40,430 bases of DNA, taken from the NCBI GenBank assembly GCA_009726095.1, contig WLMZ01000018.1, forward strand, positions 1 through 40,430, read 5' to 3'. The first letter of the stretch is position 1. The number at the start of each line of letters is the position of its first letter. Below, in pieces: positions 27,039-35,318 of this stretch. The notes beneath the pieces are model-generated. The model did not search any database, was not told the DNA's origin, and was given only the letters and a program-made list of their open reading frames with translations. The position numbers and the translations under genes were made by a program. This DNA is from Actinomycetota bacterium. GTDB lineage: Bacteria > Actinomycetota > Acidimicrobiia > Acidimicrobiales > Ilumatobacteraceae.

Positions 27039-29555
27039 GTGTCGTTGAGACTGCCAAGCGAAATGGCCACCGGCCTGACCGACTGGGCGTTGCGCACACC
27101 GGACCGGATCGCCCTGTGGGACAACTCCGACCGCTTGAGCTTCGCCGAGTTCGATGCCCGCGCCGGGACACTGGCCCGGCTGATCCTCGAGCACATCGCC
27201 GATGCACCGCTCCGGGACTCGTTGATCCTCCCCATCGTCGTGGGGCGAGACATCTGGTCGATCCTGGCGATCCACGCCGCCATCCGGGCCGGCGTGGCAT
27301 TCTCGGCGCTCGACGAGTCACATCCGCCGGCGATGATGCACGAACTGCTGCAGCGGCTCGGGCAACCGGATCTGGCCATCGTCACCGGACCCCACCGGGC
27401 TGGGTTGCTACCCAGCGGGATGCGCACGATCGATGCGCGCTGCACGCCGGATCGCCCCAGCCCTGCGCAGCCGAGGGACCCCTCGGCCCGGGCTGCGGTC
27501 GTGTTCACCTCGGGTTCCACCGGCCGGCCCAAAGGTGTGGTGTACGACGGCCTGTTCCTCTCGGCCATGCACCAGCGCAATCTCGATTTCTACGCCCAGA
27601 ACGACCCGTTGAAACGGATGACCGCCCTCTCGCCGTTCAGCTTCATGGGCGGCCTGGTCAATGCCGTCACGCCATCGACGGGACCATCGATGTTGGTGCT
27701 CGACCCATCGCAGATGACCCCACTCGAGCTGCTCGACCGTATCGATCGCGAATCGATCAACATGGTCGGCATGGTGTCGTCGTTGGCGGCCACCGTGCTC
27801 AACCGGTCGCCCGCCGAGCGGCGCATCGAGTCGGTCACGCGCATCGTGGTGGGCGGCGAGCCGTTCTCGTGGGACCAGCTGCCCGCACTCCGACAGGCAT
27901 TCAACGCCAACGCCGAGATCACCGTCGCATACGGAGCATCCGAAACTGCCGGAGCACTGTTCCTCAACAGCATCGCAGCCGACACGCCGCAACGCAGCGG
28001 GCCGATCTCATTGGGGTTCCCCGTCGGACCGGGTCGGGTGCGGCTGGAACCGATCGGCCACGGAGCGGACGAACTGCAGCAGATCGTCGTCGTCGGCGCC
28101 GTTGCCTGCGAGTACCTCGACGATCCAGAACTGACCAACGCCCGCTTCGGCACCGATGCCGACGGCGCACGCTGGTGGCGGTCCGGAGACCTTGCCGAAC
28201 AGCTCGGCGATGGCACCTACCAACATCTGGGGCGCATCGACGATCTCATCAAGATCCGCGGCAAGCTCGTCGAACCATCTGAACCCGAGCGGGTGCTGCG
28301 TCAGATCCCCGGCATTCGCAACCTGGTGGTGCTGCCCCACCCATCACCATCGGGCGGCCAGCGCCTTGTTGCACACATCGTGCTCGATGACGAATCAACG
28401 ATCACCCCCCACGAGGTGCGCGGCCAACTGCGCACCCTGTTGCCCGCACATCTGATCCCGGCGCTGCTGGTGCAGCATCGCGCCCTGCCCATGACCGAAC
28501 GGAGCAAGATCGACCGGGGTGCGCTACTGCAGGGCGACCTCGCTCCGTGGCGCACCACAGCCGCACGCAGCCCGGCCGGCACGATGGAATACTTCGTCGT
28601 GGCCCACGCAGCCGAGGTGCTCGACCTCGACAGCATCGATCCCGATGACGACCTGTGGGACTTCGGCCTCGACTCCTTCGCCGCTGTCGAACTCGCAGAG
28701 CGGCTCTCCACCGCCGGCCGCGGTGCCTTCGATCCGAATGCCTTCGTCCTGCACCGCAGTTGTACTGCGCTGGCCGCGTTGTTGACCACAGCCCGACCAC
28801 AGCGAAGGTCAACGATCACGCAGCTCAACGACAGCGGCACCCGTTCCCCGATCTTCTTCATTCCCGGAGCGCACGGCAATGCGGTGGGATTCGACTCCGT
28901 GGGTCGCGCGCTCGGGAGCGAACAGCCGGTGGTCGTGATCGAATCGCACGGCGTCAATGCGCCGGGCCGCATCGACCGTTCCGTGCTGTCGGCGGCGGCA
29001 CGCGCGCTGAAAGACATCGCTCGGCTACAACCCGAGGGCACGGTCACCGTGGTCGGCTACTCGGCCGGCGGCGTCGTTGCCTACGAGATCGCCCAGCAAC
29101 TCACACGAGGCTCGCGCGATGTGCGCGTCGTGCTGCTCGACGCAGCGATGGGCGACGAGCCACACGGCCGAGCCGGACCGGCCGAGCTGTCCACGGGTCC
29201 AACACGCAAGCGCGGCGCAACGGGCAGCATTGCCGCGCTCGTACGCCGCCCGCAGATCATGCTCCGCCGCGCCGCCGTGCTCGGCCGAAGGGTCCACCCC
29301 GGCAGACCGACCAACAGCCCGCACCGACGCACTGCCATCTTCCAGATCACCGAGCTCGCAATCAGGCGCTACCGGCCTGAACCGGCGGCGTTCCCGGTCA
29401 CGCTGCTGCATGTCGACGGCAGCGAGCAGGCCGCGCGCTGGGCGCTACTCGTGCCGCACCTGGTGACACACCGCGTGCGGGGAACCCACCTGACGATGCT
29501 CGAACCACCCCACGCCACGGCGCTCGCAGCCCTCATCGGCGAGGCCGTGCGCTGA
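27039..29555 (+). CDS. NRPS-like adenylation - carrier - thioesterase protein
   Basis: 838 residues. Adenylation domain at about 10-500: core A3 VVFTSGSTGRPKG at 154-166, AYGASETAG at 298-305, WWRSGDL at 379-385, GRIDDLIKIRGK at 398-409, and the conserved Lys490 in ERSKIDRG. Carrier domain at about 515-585: DLWDFGLDS with Ser546 as phosphopantetheine site. Thioesterase at 600-838: FFIPGAHGN oxyanion strand, GYSAGG with Ser675, Asp701 in LLDAAM, and His817 in GTHLTM. There is no condensation domain, so the expected chemistry is activation of one carboxylic acid, thioester loading, and release by hydrolysis or self-condensation. No phosphopantetheinyl transferase or tailoring gene is in the window. 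It probably shares a transcript with ettA or has its own promoter in 49 bases. The substrate is not predictable by eye. Confidence 0.88.
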   Translation: MSLRLPSEMATGLTDWALRTPDRIALWDNSDRLSFAEFDARAGTLARLILEHIADAPLRDSLILPIVVGRDIWSILAIHAAIRAGVAFSALDESHPPAMMHELLQRLGQPDLAIVTGPHRAGLLPSGMRTIDARCTPDRPSPAQPRDPSARAAVVFTSGSTGRPKGVVYDGLFLSAMHQRNLDFYAQNDPLKRMTALSPFSFMGGLVNAVTPSTGPSMLVLDPSQMTPLELLDRIDRESINMVGMVSSLAATVLNRSPAERRIESVTRIVVGGEPFSWDQLPALRQAFNANAEITVAYGASETAGALFLNSIAADTPQRSGPISLGFPVGPGRVRLEPIGHGADELQQIVVVGAVACEYLDDPELTNARFGTDADGARWWRSGDLAEQLGDGTYQHLGRIDDLIKIRGKLVEPSEPERVLRQIPGIRNLVVLPHPSPSGGQRLVAHIVLDDESTITPHEVRGQLRTLLPAHLIPALLVQHRALPMTERSKIDRGALLQGDLAPWRTTAARSPAGTMEYFVVAHAAEVLDLDSIDPDDDLWDFGLDSFAAVELAERLSTAGRGAFDPNAFVLHRSCTALAALLTTARPQRRSTITQLNDSGTRSPIFFIPGAHGNAVGFDSVGRALGSEQPVVVIESHGVNAPGRIDRSVLSAAARALKDIARLQPEGTVTVVGYSAGGVVAYEIAQQLTRGSRDVRVVLLDAAMGDEPHGRAGPAELSTGPTRKRGATGSIAALVRRPQIMLRRAAVLGRRVHPGRPTNSPHRRTAIFQITELAIRRYRPEPAAFPVTLLHVDGSEQAARWALLVPHLVTHRVRGTHLTMLEPPHATALAALIGEAVR

Positions 29556-29583
29556 TCAGCTCGGCCCCCCACGGCAACTGGGG

Positions 29584-30576
29584 CTAGGCGTAGTAGCCGA
29601 CGATGTCGATGATGAAGTCAGTTGCTCCACCACCCTGGACGACGGTGATCTGACGTGAGTCGTTGAGCTTGACGACACCGGTATTGGCGAGCACCTGCCC
29701 AGTGCTGCTCCAGTTGATCGACGATGCCGTCACTGCGGTTGCTCCGCCCGGGTTGACTGCCAGATAGCCACCGCCAACCGTGCCCGCAACGGTCACGGTG
29801 AATGCAACGGCGGTGGCCGACGCCGGAACCACGATGTCGCCGGTGCGCACCCCTGTGAGCGGATTGCGGGCCGCAGCGACAGAGATGGTGCGACTGGCCC
29901 CGGCCGAGATCGGCCCGTTCGCATCGGGTGTCATGTTGAAGCGGCTGTCGTACACGCGTGCAGGCGTGATGGGAATGAGCCCGAACGACACCGGCACGTA
30001 TCGCGCACGGATGCCTTTGCACACGCAGGTGGCCGCACTCGTGGTGAAGTACGCCTCGAACGTCTGGGTTCCGTCGAAGAGCTCGTCGAGTGTTGCAGTG
30101 GAATACACCGTGATGCCAGAGCCGCTGATTACCTGGCTGTGCAGCACCGTGTGATCGCCGTTCACCAAAGGGAGGTATCGGGTCACGTTGATGGTGCCGC
30201 CGAGCGGGTTGCCCGCCATGACGAAGTCCACACCGGTGAGACGGCTGCCCAGCGGGATATTGATCGATGCGCTCAACGTTTCCCCGAGGGTACCGGTCCG
30301 CGCACCCGCCAGTGAGCCGTCGTAGATCATCGACGCCCCGGCAGCAAAGCCGTTCGGCACCAGACCACCCGGCGTATAGAAGATGACCTGTTCGCCCTGT
30401 TGCAACGCTGGCACTGACTCGGTTCCGAACCGGGGTTGACCGTCACCCTGGCCGCGACCGGTCATCGTGATCGGCTCGCTCGCGTTGGCGGCACCGGCAC
30501 CCCCGATTGCCGTAACGGCGGTGGCTGCTGCGCCTGCGCCCAGCAGAGTACGGCGGGAGACCTCGTGGCTTGACAT
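29584..30576 (-). CDS. Tat-exported protein with actinobacterial secreted beta-rich C-terminal domain
   Basis: 330 residues. A twin-arginine signal, SRRTLLG at 7-13, a hydrophobic Ala/Gly stretch and an AANAS-like cleavage site near residue 32. Residues 40-200 include VIFYTPGGLVPNGFAAGAS and are unassigned. The C-terminal 140 residues have the pattern common in secreted actinobacterial proteins: PARVYDSRFN, AVAFTVTVAGTVGGGYL, SSINWSSTGQ, and a final TDFIIDIVGYYA. This C-terminal domain is widespread on cell-surface proteins; its role is unknown. It has two nearby cysteines (CVCK) around residue 190. Convergent with the synthetase gene, 28 bases between stops. ATG start; no clear ribosome binding site. 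Confidence 0.78.
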   Translation of the reverse strand: MSSHEVSRRTLLGAGAAATAVTAIGGAGAANASEPITMTGRGQGDGQPRFGTESVPALQQGEQVIFYTPGGLVPNGFAAGASMIYDGSLAGARTGTLGETLSASINIPLGSRLTGVDFVMAGNPLGGTINVTRYLPLVNGDHTVLHSQVISGSGITVYSTATLDELFDGTQTFEAYFTTSAATCVCKGIRARYVPVSFGLIPITPARVYDSRFNMTPDANGPISAGASRTISVAAARNPLTGVRTGDIVVPASATAVAFTVTVAGTVGGGYLAVNPGGATAVTASSINWSSTGQVLANTGVVKLNDSRQITVVQGGGATDFIIDIVGYYA

Positions 30577-30675
30577 TTCGATATCTTGGCACGCCCGCGC
30601 ACTGCTCTGAGACCAAATGGGAATTTTCGGAGGTGGGACGCTCGGACCAACGCAATGTCCTGCGAGAATGGCGAG

Positions 30676-30984
30676 ATGTCACTGCGTACGCTGCGAACCC
30701 TCTGTGCGGCGGTCTTCGTCAGCGGGATCGCCGGGCTGATCATCAGCTCGGTGGCCGGCAACAACAACGGCATCGTGCTGACCATCGGCATGACCACCGC
30801 CGTTGCTGCCATCTCGCTGTTGGCGGCGTCGTCGGTGGTTCGTCGCGAACCCATCGATGCGTTCGAAGAGGCAGATGCCGAGCGTCTCGAGGCGCAGGTG
30901 CAGGGATTGATCGACACCGGCGCACCCGAGGCCCTGGTTCGCAATCTGGCTCGCGACGCGATGCGCCTCGGACGGCGGGCATGA
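30676..30984 (+). CDS. Small two-helix membrane protein, unknown
   Basis: 102 residues. Two hydrophobic helices, about 8-28 and 34-60, are followed by a charged amphipathic C-terminus with EEADAERLEAQVQGL, likely a cytoplasmic coiled or helical tail. I do not recognise a family. The ATG at 30676 was chosen because the frame upstream (to 30586) reads into arginine-rich non-coding-like sequence. The stop overlaps the start of the CysQ-like gene (ATGA at 30981-30984), so it is likely co-expressed with it. Confidence 0.65.
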   Translation: MSLRTLRTLCAAVFVSGIAGLIISSVAGNNNGIVLTIGMTTAVAAISLLAASSVVRREPIDAFEEADAERLEAQVQGLIDTGAPEALVRNLARDAMRLGRRA

Positions 30985-31790
30985 GCATCGTCCCCGACAC
31001 CGCGACCTCCGCCGAAACCGACGCTGCGTTGGCGTCGCGCCTGGCCGTCGAGGCGGGCCGGATGCTGGTAGAGCTCCGTGAACAGCTGTTCAACGACGGC
31101 GCCCCGCCCTGGCAGGTGAAAGACACCGGCGACATCATGTCGCACCGGTTCCTCCTGAAGGCGCTCTCCGCGCTCCGCCCCGGCGATGCAGTGTTGTCCG
31201 AAGAGGGGGCCGACACCTCGCACCGCATCGGCGCAGACCGGGTGTGGATCATCGATCCACTCGATGGCACCAACGAATACGGCGAACACGGACGCTTCGA
31301 CTGGGCGGTGCACATTGCACTATGGGAACACGACCGGCTCACCGCCGCCGCTGTCAGCCTGCCAGCGCACGACATGGTCTTTGCCACCGATCCTGCACCG
31401 CCGTTGCCCGAACGCCGCTCGGATCGCCCGCGCCTGATCACCAGCCGCAACCGCGCCCCGTATGCCGCCGTCATCGTGGCCAACGAACTGGGCTGCGACG
31501 CCGTGCGGCTCGGCTCCGCAGGGGCCAAGGCAATGGCGGTCGTGCTCGGCGAAGCGGACATCTACGTGCACGACGGCGGGATGTACCAATGGGACTCGGC
31601 CGCTCCGGCCGGCGTGGCCGCTGCAGCAGGCATGCATACCAGCCGCATCGACGGCTCGCCGTTGATCTACAACGATCCCGATGCCTGGTTGCCCGATTTC
31701 CTGGTGTGCCGGCCCGAGCTTGCCGAACCGGTACTCGATGCCCTGTGGGGCGATCGCTGGCGCGAGCACCGCGACAACGGCTGGCAGTAG
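30981..31790 (+). CDS. cysQ: Inositol monophosphatase family protein, CysQ-like 3'(2'),5'-bisphosphate nucleotidase
   Basis: 269 residues of the Li-sensitive/FIG phosphatase family. Metal ligands are visible: Glu74 (or Glu75) in VLSEEG, Asp92 and Asp95 in IDPLDGT at 91-97, and Asp204 in YQWDSAAP. DWAVHIALW after the DPLDGT motif is typical of actinobacterial CysQ, which hydrolyses adenosine 3',5'-bisphosphate from sulfate assimilation; some members also use inositol phosphate or fructose bisphosphate. No sulfate-assimilation gene is adjacent, so the symbol rests on sequence alone. It overlaps the small membrane-protein gene by 4 bases, and the crotonase gene starts 4 bases after its stop region, so these genes form a run. 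Confidence 0.85.
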   Translation: MSIVPDTATSAETDAALASRLAVEAGRMLVELREQLFNDGAPPWQVKDTGDIMSHRFLLKALSALRPGDAVLSEEGADTSHRIGADRVWIIDPLDGTNEYGEHGRFDWAVHIALWEHDRLTAAAVSLPAHDMVFATDPAPPLPERRSDRPRLITSRNRAPYAAVIVANELGCDAVRLGSAGAKAMAVVLGEADIYVHDGGMYQWDSAAPAGVAAAAGMHTSRIDGSPLIYNDPDAWLPDFLVCRPELAEPVLDALWGDRWREHRDNGWQ

Positions 31791-31793
31791 CCG

Positions 31794-32615
31794 ATGGAGC
31801 TGAAGGCCACGCGTCTGGAGGTGCACGACCATGTGGCCACGGTCTGGCTGCATCGGCCACACCGTCACAACGCCTGGACCGGGCGGATGCACGCCGAGTA
31901 TCGCTGGATCCTGGCCGAGCTCGAAGCCGATCCCCAGGTGCGCGCCGTGGTGCTCACCGGCACTCCCCCGGCGTTCTGCGTCGGCGGCGACAGCCAGGCG
32001 CTCGCCGGGCATGCCGAACGCGGCAGCTACGAAACGGGTCTGCCCACCGAGGCAGCCACGCCCGGCTTCGGCGTACGCCCCGAGTTCGACCACGACTTCG
32101 CGTTCCAGTACGGCATGCGCCTGCCGGTGATCGCCGCCATCAACGGCGCATGCGCCGGTATCGGGCTGGCGTTGGCGCTGTTCTGCGACCTCCGCTTCGC
32201 CTGTGCCACGGCGCGCATGACCACCGCCGCACCGAAGCTGGGCCTCCCCGCCGAGTACGCAACGAGCTGGACACTGCCACGGCTGATCGGGGTCACCCGT
32301 TCGGCCGACCTGCTGCTGTCGGGGCGCATCTTCACCGCTGCCGAGACCGCCGACTGGGGTCTATGGAACGGCGTGCTCGCCGACGCCGAGGCCACGCTGC
32401 AGGCAGCCCTCGACTACGCGCGCGTGTTGGCCAACACAGCCGGGCCAAACGCCGTGCGGGTGACCAAACAGCAGCTCTACACCGACCTGCTCCGCCACGA
32501 TGTCGGAGCCTCGATCACCGACTCAAAGCGCCTGATCGATGAGGCCACGCGCACCGAGGAATACCGCGAAGGCGTCGCTGCGCTGCGCGAGAAGCGGTCC
32601 CCGAATTTCCACTGA
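31794..32615 (+). CDS. Enoyl-CoA hydratase/isomerase (crotonase) family protein
   Basis: 273 residues. The oxyanion-hole segments AFCVGGDSQALAG and NGACAGIGLALALFCDLRFA are both present, as is LPRLIG. The usual glutamate of the hydratase PExxxG motif is replaced (APKLG), while a Glu follows in GLPAEY; the second catalytic glutamate position reads SADLL. Many actinobacterial crotonases with a GLPAEY-type loop are called enoyl-CoA hydratases, but the reaction of this subgroup is not clear. Likely acts on an acyl-CoA in fatty-acid or side-chain breakdown. The gene starts 3 bases after cysQ. No dehydrogenase or thiolase gene is near. Confidence 0.85.
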   Translation: MELKATRLEVHDHVATVWLHRPHRHNAWTGRMHAEYRWILAELEADPQVRAVVLTGTPPAFCVGGDSQALAGHAERGSYETGLPTEAATPGFGVRPEFDHDFAFQYGMRLPVIAAINGACAGIGLALALFCDLRFACATARMTTAAPKLGLPAEYATSWTLPRLIGVTRSADLLLSGRIFTAAETADWGLWNGVLADAEATLQAALDYARVLANTAGPNAVRVTKQQLYTDLLRHDVGASITDSKRLIDEATRTEEYREGVAALREKRSPNFH

Positions 32616-32645
32616 CCTGCACGAAGCCCGGGCATCCTCGCGGCC

Positions 32646-32651
32646 TACACT
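32646..32651 (+). promoter_or_regulatory. -10 box for the His-rich membrane protein gene
   Basis: TACACT, with about 20 bases of leader containing GGGGGGA (32667-32673), a Shine-Dalgarno 5 bases before the ATG at 32679. In contrast to many neighbours this is a leadered transcript. Confidence 0.45.
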
Positions 32652-32678
32652 TGCGCAAACGTTCCTGGGGGGACCACC

Positions 32679-33953
32679 ATGACCATCGCTGTTCAACCAA
32701 GCGAACCCATCGCCACCTTTGCCCGTTCGGGCGCGCTCGTCAATCGCCTTCCCGGCATCGCCACCGCCGCCGTTGCCTCCATCGGTGCGGGTGTCGTGCA
32801 TGCCGGCGCCATCGGCATCCATGCCGAGCACGCCGGCCTCGCCCGGTTGTTCATCGCCGTGGCCTGCTTCCAGATCGGCTGGGGCCTGATTTCGCTGTTC
32901 CACCCCAGCCGGTGGTTCGCTGCCGTCGGCGCGGCAGGCAACCTCGTTGCGGTCGGTGCATGGCTCACCACCCGGCTCGCGGGTGTTTCCTACATCGGCG
33001 GGCTCGAGGTCCGCGAGCCTGCGCAGTTCACCGATTCCGCCTGCGCGTTGCTCGGACTCATCGCTACGGGCCTTGCGCTGTCGGCGGCACTCATCGGCTG
33101 GCGTCAGACCAGGCCGAATCAGCTGTCGTTCCCCGCACTCGCGGTCGCAGCGCTCACCATCCCGGCGATGATCACTGGCAGCAGCCATGTGCACAGCCAC
33201 ACGGTCGTTGCCGCCGACGGCAGCTCCACCACCGTGATCGACGAGTCACAACCCCATGACCACACCGCCGCCGCTCCGTCCGGCGCCAACGCCGGCACGG
33301 GAGCCACCACCGACACCGTGCACGTTCACACGGCTGCCGCTGTGCCCACCGTGGCCTACGACCCCACGAAGCCCATCGATCTGGGCGGCGTCGCCGGCGT
33401 GACCCCCGAGCAACAGGCCGACGCCGAGAACCTGGTGGCCATCACCGTCGTGCGGCTGCCGCAATGGGCAGACCCGGCCAGGGCCGAGGCCGCTGGGTTT
33501 CATTCCATCGGTGACGCGATCACTGGCGTTGAGCACTACATCAACTGGAACTGGATCAACGACGACATCGTCCTGAACCCCGATTACCCCGAGAGCCTGG
33601 TGTACGAGCCGCAGGCCGACGGCACGAAGAAGTTGGTGTCGGCCATGTACCTGCTGCCCGACACGGTCACGCTCGACAAGGTGCCGGTGCTCGGCGGCGC
33701 ACTGACCCAGTTCCACATCCACGACAACCTCTGCTTCACCAAGGACCCCGTGGCCCCCCGGGTTGCCGGGCTCACCGATGGCGCCGGCAACTGTCCCAGT
33801 GGTCTGCAGAAGTTCCGGGCGTCACCGATGATCCATGTGTGGATCGTGCCGCAGACCTGCGGGCCGTTCTCGGCGCTCGAAGGTATTGGCGCCGGTCAGG
33901 TGGCCGCCGGTCAGACCAAGCTGTGTGACCACGCCCACGGCACGGGCTTCTAG
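32679..33953 (+). CDS. Five-helix membrane protein with His- and Cys-rich extracytoplasmic domain, unknown
   Basis: 424 residues. Membrane helices at about 27-48, 53-74, 78-100, 118-141 and 150-168. The linker after them is rich in His: HVHSH at 170-174, HDH at 193-195 and HVH at 215-217, likely metal-binding. The C-terminal domain (about 240-424) has the blocks HIHDNLCF, ASPMIHVWIVPQTCGPF and CDHAHG, with four cysteines at 352, 372, 394 and 416, enough for two disulfides, and His346, 348, 386, 418 and 420. I do not recognise a named family; similar secreted HIHDNLC-type domains exist in actinobacteria as hypothetical proteins. Inference: metal binding or sensing on the outer side. Strong ribosome binding site. 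Confidence 0.8.
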   Translation: MTIAVQPSEPIATFARSGALVNRLPGIATAAVASIGAGVVHAGAIGIHAEHAGLARLFIAVACFQIGWGLISLFHPSRWFAAVGAAGNLVAVGAWLTTRLAGVSYIGGLEVREPAQFTDSACALLGLIATGLALSAALIGWRQTRPNQLSFPALAVAALTIPAMITGSSHVHSHTVVAADGSSTTVIDESQPHDHTAAAPSGANAGTGATTDTVHVHTAAAVPTVAYDPTKPIDLGGVAGVTPEQQADAENLVAITVVRLPQWADPARAEAAGFHSIGDAITGVEHYINWNWINDDIVLNPDYPESLVYEPQADGTKKLVSAMYLLPDTVTLDKVPVLGGALTQFHIHDNLCFTKDPVAPRVAGLTDGAGNCPSGLQKFRASPMIHVWIVPQTCGPFSALEGIGAGQVAAGQTKLCDHAHGTGF

Positions 33954-34118
33954 CTGTACCGACCACGAAGGTTCGCGCCTGTCGGACAGCGTGGCCTTCA
34001 GGGTTCGGCCACCTCTCCCGACCGGGGGGTTTGTTGGGTTTGCAACCGATGTGGGGGTGGAGTGAACACACCCTCGACGCGGACCGGTCGTTACGCATCG
34101 CCAATCCCCCAGCGCGCC
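33954..34118. other. Convergent intergenic region, no clear element
   Basis: 165 bases between the stops of convergent genes. A 6-bp stem GTGGCC (33991-33996) with GGCCAC (34007-34012) and a G-rich/T-containing tail GGGGGGTTTGTTGGGTTTG (34023 on) could serve as a terminator for the plus-strand gene; the stem is short. Nothing else seen. Confidence 0.3.
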
Positions 34119-35318
34119 TCAGTGACCGTGGGACTCGTGATCCGGCGCAACCGTGGCCGGCGGGTCGAGCGAGCGCAACACCGATTCAGTGTGCTCGCCC
34201 AGCTTGGGCACCCGGCCGCGGGCGGTCGCAGGTTCACCGAAATCGACCGGTGAGTTGACGGCAACATACGGCTCCTCACCCTCGTGTGCATCCATCGCCA
34301 CGAACGCCCCGGCCGCAATCGCCTGAGGGTCGTTGATGACATCGACGATGCTGTTCAACGGCGCCCACCACACATCGTGGGCGTCGAACGAGGCCACGAT
34401 GTCATCGAAGGTGCGTTGGGCAAACGCAGCGTCGAGCGCGGCGACCAGTTCGATGCTGTTGGCCAGACGATCCCTGGCTGTTGTGAATCGAATGTCGTCG
34501 GCCAGACCGGGTTGGTTCAATGCTGCAAGCAGGTTTGGCCAGTGTCGGTCACCTTCGAGCGTGAGCAACCAGAACGCTCGGCCGTCGCCGGCCCGGTAAC
34601 AGTTCATCAACGGGGCGCGCGTGCGCTCGCGCGGTCGGGTGCTCTCACGTTTCGAGAAACGTAACTGGATGCCGATGTCCCACCCGATGGTGTACATGCC
34701 GGTACGTAACAGCGACGTGGCCACCAGCCCGCCGACACCGGTGCGTTCACGCTCGAGCAGTTTGGCGAGCACGCCCGATGCCAGGGTGATGCCCGTGACG
34801 TGATCGCCCATACCGCTGCGGATCGATGGCGGCAGCTGATCGGGCGGCACCAACGTCTGGGCCATGCCGCTGCGCGCCCAGAAGGCTCCGACGTCGTAGC
34901 CGGCCCGGTCGCGTTCGGGACCCTGCAGCCCATAGCCGGTCAGGCTGCCGTAGACCAGCCGAGGGAACCGCGCGATCACGGTGGCATGGTCGAGGCCGAG
35001 CCGTTCGAGCGCAGCGGGACGCACGTTGGTGATGAACACGTCAGCGGTGGCGAGCAGCGCATGCATCGCATCGATGCCATCGGCCGTCTGCAGATCGAGC
35101 ACCACCGACTGCTTGCCGCGATTGTCGATCTCGAAGGGTGGCACACCCTTTTGGTCGGCAATGCCGAAGGCGCCGAAGACCGCCCGCTGCGGGTCACCAG
35201 CCGGCGGTTCGACCTTGATGACCTCGGCACCCCAATCGGCCATCAGCCCGGCGGCAGCGGGACCAGCCACCCAGACGCCGAGTTCGACCACCCGGTAGCC
35301 CTGCAGTGGCCCGCTCAT
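34119..35318 (-). CDS. CaiB/BaiF CoA transferase family protein
   Basis: 399 residues of the family III CoA transferase fold. Elements: MSGPLQGYRVVELGVWVAGP start, IKVEPPAGDP near 34-43, NRGKQSVVLDL, VFITNVRPAALERLGL, GSLTGYGLQGPERDRAGYD, and Asp172 in SGMGDHVTG, the position of the aspartate that carries the acyl group in formyl-CoA transferase. The HDVWWAPLNSI and DPQAIAAGAF elements near the C-terminus are typical for this group. It is the last gene of a coupled unit: its ATG overlaps the MFS stop (ATGA at 35315-35318). Likely transfers CoA between short- or medium-chain acids; substrate unknown. Confidence 0.9.
   Translation of the reverse strand: MSGPLQGYRVVELGVWVAGPAAAGLMADWGAEVIKVEPPAGDPQRAVFGAFGIADQKGVPPFEIDNRGKQSVVLDLQTADGIDAMHALLATADVFITNVRPAALERLGLDHATVIARFPRLVYGSLTGYGLQGPERDRAGYDVGAFWARSGMAQTLVPPDQLPPSIRSGMGDHVTGITLASGVLAKLLERERTGVGGLVATSLLRTGMYTIGWDIGIQLRFSKRESTRPRERTRAPLMNCYRAGDGRAFWLLTLEGDRHWPNLLAALNQPGLADDIRFTTARDRLANSIELVAALDAAFAQRTFDDIVASFDAHDVWWAPLNSIVDVINDPQAIAAGAFVAMDAHEGEEPYVAVNSPVDFGEPATARGRVPKLGEHTESVLRSLDPPATVAPDHESHGH

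Noticed and set aside
30586-30675. N-terminal extension of the small two-helix membrane protein
   Set aside because: The extra 30 residues are Arg-rich and non-conserved in appearance; the ATG at 30676 directly precedes the first helix.
33979-34040. Strong intrinsic terminators after the His-rich membrane protein
   Set aside because: Stems of 5-6 bp with a long or one-base loop and no proper T-tract; kept only as a weak note on the intergenic region.
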